DNA from: Fulvivirga sediminis
GTDB taxonomy: Bacteria > Bacteroidota > Bacteroidia > Cytophagales > Cyclobacteriaceae
Assembly: GCF_016757215.1 (NCBI RefSeq)
Contig: NZ_JAESIY010000009.1
Span: 1-64,000 of the forward strand
Direction: 5' to 3'
DNA length: 64,000 bases
The notes below the pieces were generated by a model that was not told the origin of the DNA, did not search any database, and saw nothing but the letters and a program-made list of their open reading frames with translations. Positions 63,216 through 64,000 of the stretch are shown piece after piece. The translations under genes were made by a program, and so were the position numbers. Positions within the stretch are counted from its first letter, which is position 1. Each line of letters starts with the position of its first letter.

Positions 63216-63747
63216 CGGCGAACCTCAAAAAGCGGGTGGTGGCTATAAGCAGGAATCTGCCAAATTTAAAGCGAGTCATGCCTACCAGCATGCATACTGC
63301 TGAAAAAGGTATGGGTGTAACGGCTCCTATAAAAATCAAAAAACCGCCAAATCTTCTGAAAAGGTTATGATATTGGTTGACATGTTTAGCCAAAAACCGA
63401 TCAAAAAGCTCCGTACCTTTAAACCGTCGGCCTACGAAATATCCTAACACTCCGGCGCCATAAGAAATGGCCGCAAGAAAAGCGACATTTAAGACATAAG
63501 AATCAAACAAGCCACTGTTTATAGACCAGATCATGAAGAGCTCTGGTGGAATAATACCGAAAACCACCTCTGAGATGGTATAGACCATATAAACTATAAA
63601 AGGCCATTGACCGATATAGTCTAGAAATTCTTGGAAATCAGTGTGCTTCTGAAGAACTATATAAGCCACTATGATCAGGCCCAATACTAACAGCCCCCTC
63701 ACCAGATTCTTTATCAAGAATCTGGATTCATAACTTAGCTTAGGCAT
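63181..63747 (-). CDS. DedA/VTT-domain membrane protein
   Basis: Integral membrane protein of 188 residues with the VTT (SNARE-associated/DedA) fold. Helices are at about 14-32, 46-66, 84-104, 133-155 and 166-185. The conserved VTT features are the acidic re-entrant loop EVVFGIIPPELFMIWSI near 60-76, GAGVLGYFVGRRFKG near 97-111, and the second loop FRRFGGFLIFIGAVTPIPFS near 130-149. DedA proteins are lipid scramblase/flippase-like and support envelope homeostasis; the specific substrate here is unknown. The GNAT-like gene ends 15 bp upstream. A second, partial copy of its 3' end lies next to hemH. Confidence 0.88.
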   Translation of the reverse strand: MPKLSYESRFLIKNLVRGLLVLGLIIVAYIVLQKHTDFQEFLDYIGQWPFIVYMVYTISEVVFGIIPPELFMIWSINSGLFDSYVLNVAFLAAISYGAGVLGYFVGRRFKGTELFDRFLAKHVNQYHNLFRRFGGFLIFIGAVTPIPFSAVCMLVGMTRFKFGRFLLIATTRFLRFAVYSYIIYQAQI

Positions 63748-63762
63748 ATTCTAAAATAGGCT

Positions 63763-64000
63763 TTATTGAATAGGACAGCGTTTAAAGGGTTTACTCTCAT
63801 CAAATAATTTGCGATAGGTAACATGGGTCTTAACGATTTCTCCACCCACTTGTTCCACCACCCTGATCATTTTAGGGTTAAAATCTCCTATCCAATTCAT
63901 TTCCAGGTAAGGGTAACGATGGTATTTATCTTGAACCATCTCAGCAGTGGCCAAAACCAAAGCCCCTTCTAAACCTTTACCCTGGTGCTCAGGAGTAATT
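63763..64000 (-). CDS. GNAT-like acyltransferase, C-terminal part (cut by window edge)
   Basis: The reading frame enters from the right edge and ends at 63763; the visible 78 residues are the end of a longer protein. ITPEHQGKGLEGALVLATA just inside the edge is the acetyl-CoA-binding motif A of GNAT enzymes (Q-G-K-G). NWIGDFNPKMIRVVEQVGGE and HVTYRKLF form the last GNAT strands and the usual N-x-K/R-M...E-x-x-G-G pattern. The substrate and N-terminus are outside the window. It is probably cotranscribed with the DedA/VTT gene, 15 bp after it. Confidence 0.75.
   Translation of the reverse strand, partial: ITPEHQGKGLEGALVLATAEMVQDKYHRYPYLEMNWIGDFNPKMIRVVEQVGGEIVKTHVTYRKLFDESKPFKRCPIQ

Noticed and set aside
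1-64000. CRISPR array, rRNA or insertion sequence
   Set aside because: No regularly spaced repeats, rRNA-like sequence, transposase frame or terminal inverted repeats were seen on either strand.

Overview
The window looks like a stretch of chromosome from a marine-type Bacteroidota of the Cytophagales kind. The evidence is a SusC/SusD pair, a C-terminal type IX secretion sorting domain, many lipoproteins, AT-rich intergenic DNA, few Shine-Dalgarno sites, and repeated TAnnTTTG promoter elements (for example upstream of glyS, guaB, lpd, hemH, glmM and the MMPL gene). No species can be named from sequence alone. I saw no rRNA, tRNA, CRISPR array, transposase or integrase.

Layout. 1-4 kb: an M16 peptidase N-terminal half, a PfkB/adenosine-kinase-like sugar kinase, a secreted glycerophosphodiesterase and a twice-frameshifted alpha/beta hydrolase. 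4-10 kb: a PiT phosphate transporter with a PhoU-like tail, an ECF sigma/anti-sigma pair, dihydrolipoyl dehydrogenase and a small PepSY-like secreted protein. 10-20.3 kb: a six-gene minus-strand polysaccharide utilisation locus (SusC, SusD, GH144-like glucanase, esterase, GH3 beta-glucosidase, esterase), whose enzyme combination suggests beta-1,2-glucan. 20.6-31 kb: a small conserved protein, BatD, aroC, a dicarboxylate/glutamate symporter, an Nfu/NifU-type Fe-S protein, a T9SS-secreted protein, lnt and guaB. 31-40.7 kb: RlpA, a transglutaminase-like/TPR protein, a MORN lipoprotein and an amine oxidase, pnuC-nadR-type NAD precursor salvage, lspA and ileS. 40.7-47.5 kb: an MMPL/RND exporter, dgt, two ferritin-like proteins and an SDR. 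47.5-51.6 kb: a siderophore receptor with a PepSY membrane protein. 51.6-61 kb: an MtfA-like peptidase, glyS, mazG, a Ca/Na antiporter, glmM, a cysteine desulfurase, a polysaccharide deacetylase and hemH. 61-64 kb: a two-gene cassette (four-helix membrane protein plus a DndC-like ATP-pyrophosphatase), then a DedA/VTT protein and the end of a GNAT-like protein.

The most interesting part is 61.0-63.2 kb. A lone DndC/SspD-like gene, without the rest of a phosphorothioation system, overlaps the gene for an unrecognised membrane protein. The two genes sit between two diverged copies of the last codons and downstream flank of the DedA gene, with stop codons aligned. This is the footprint expected if the cassette inserted at the 3' end of the DedA gene and separated it from hemH. 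It is my best candidate for an undescribed, probably defence-related, system; the function is inference.
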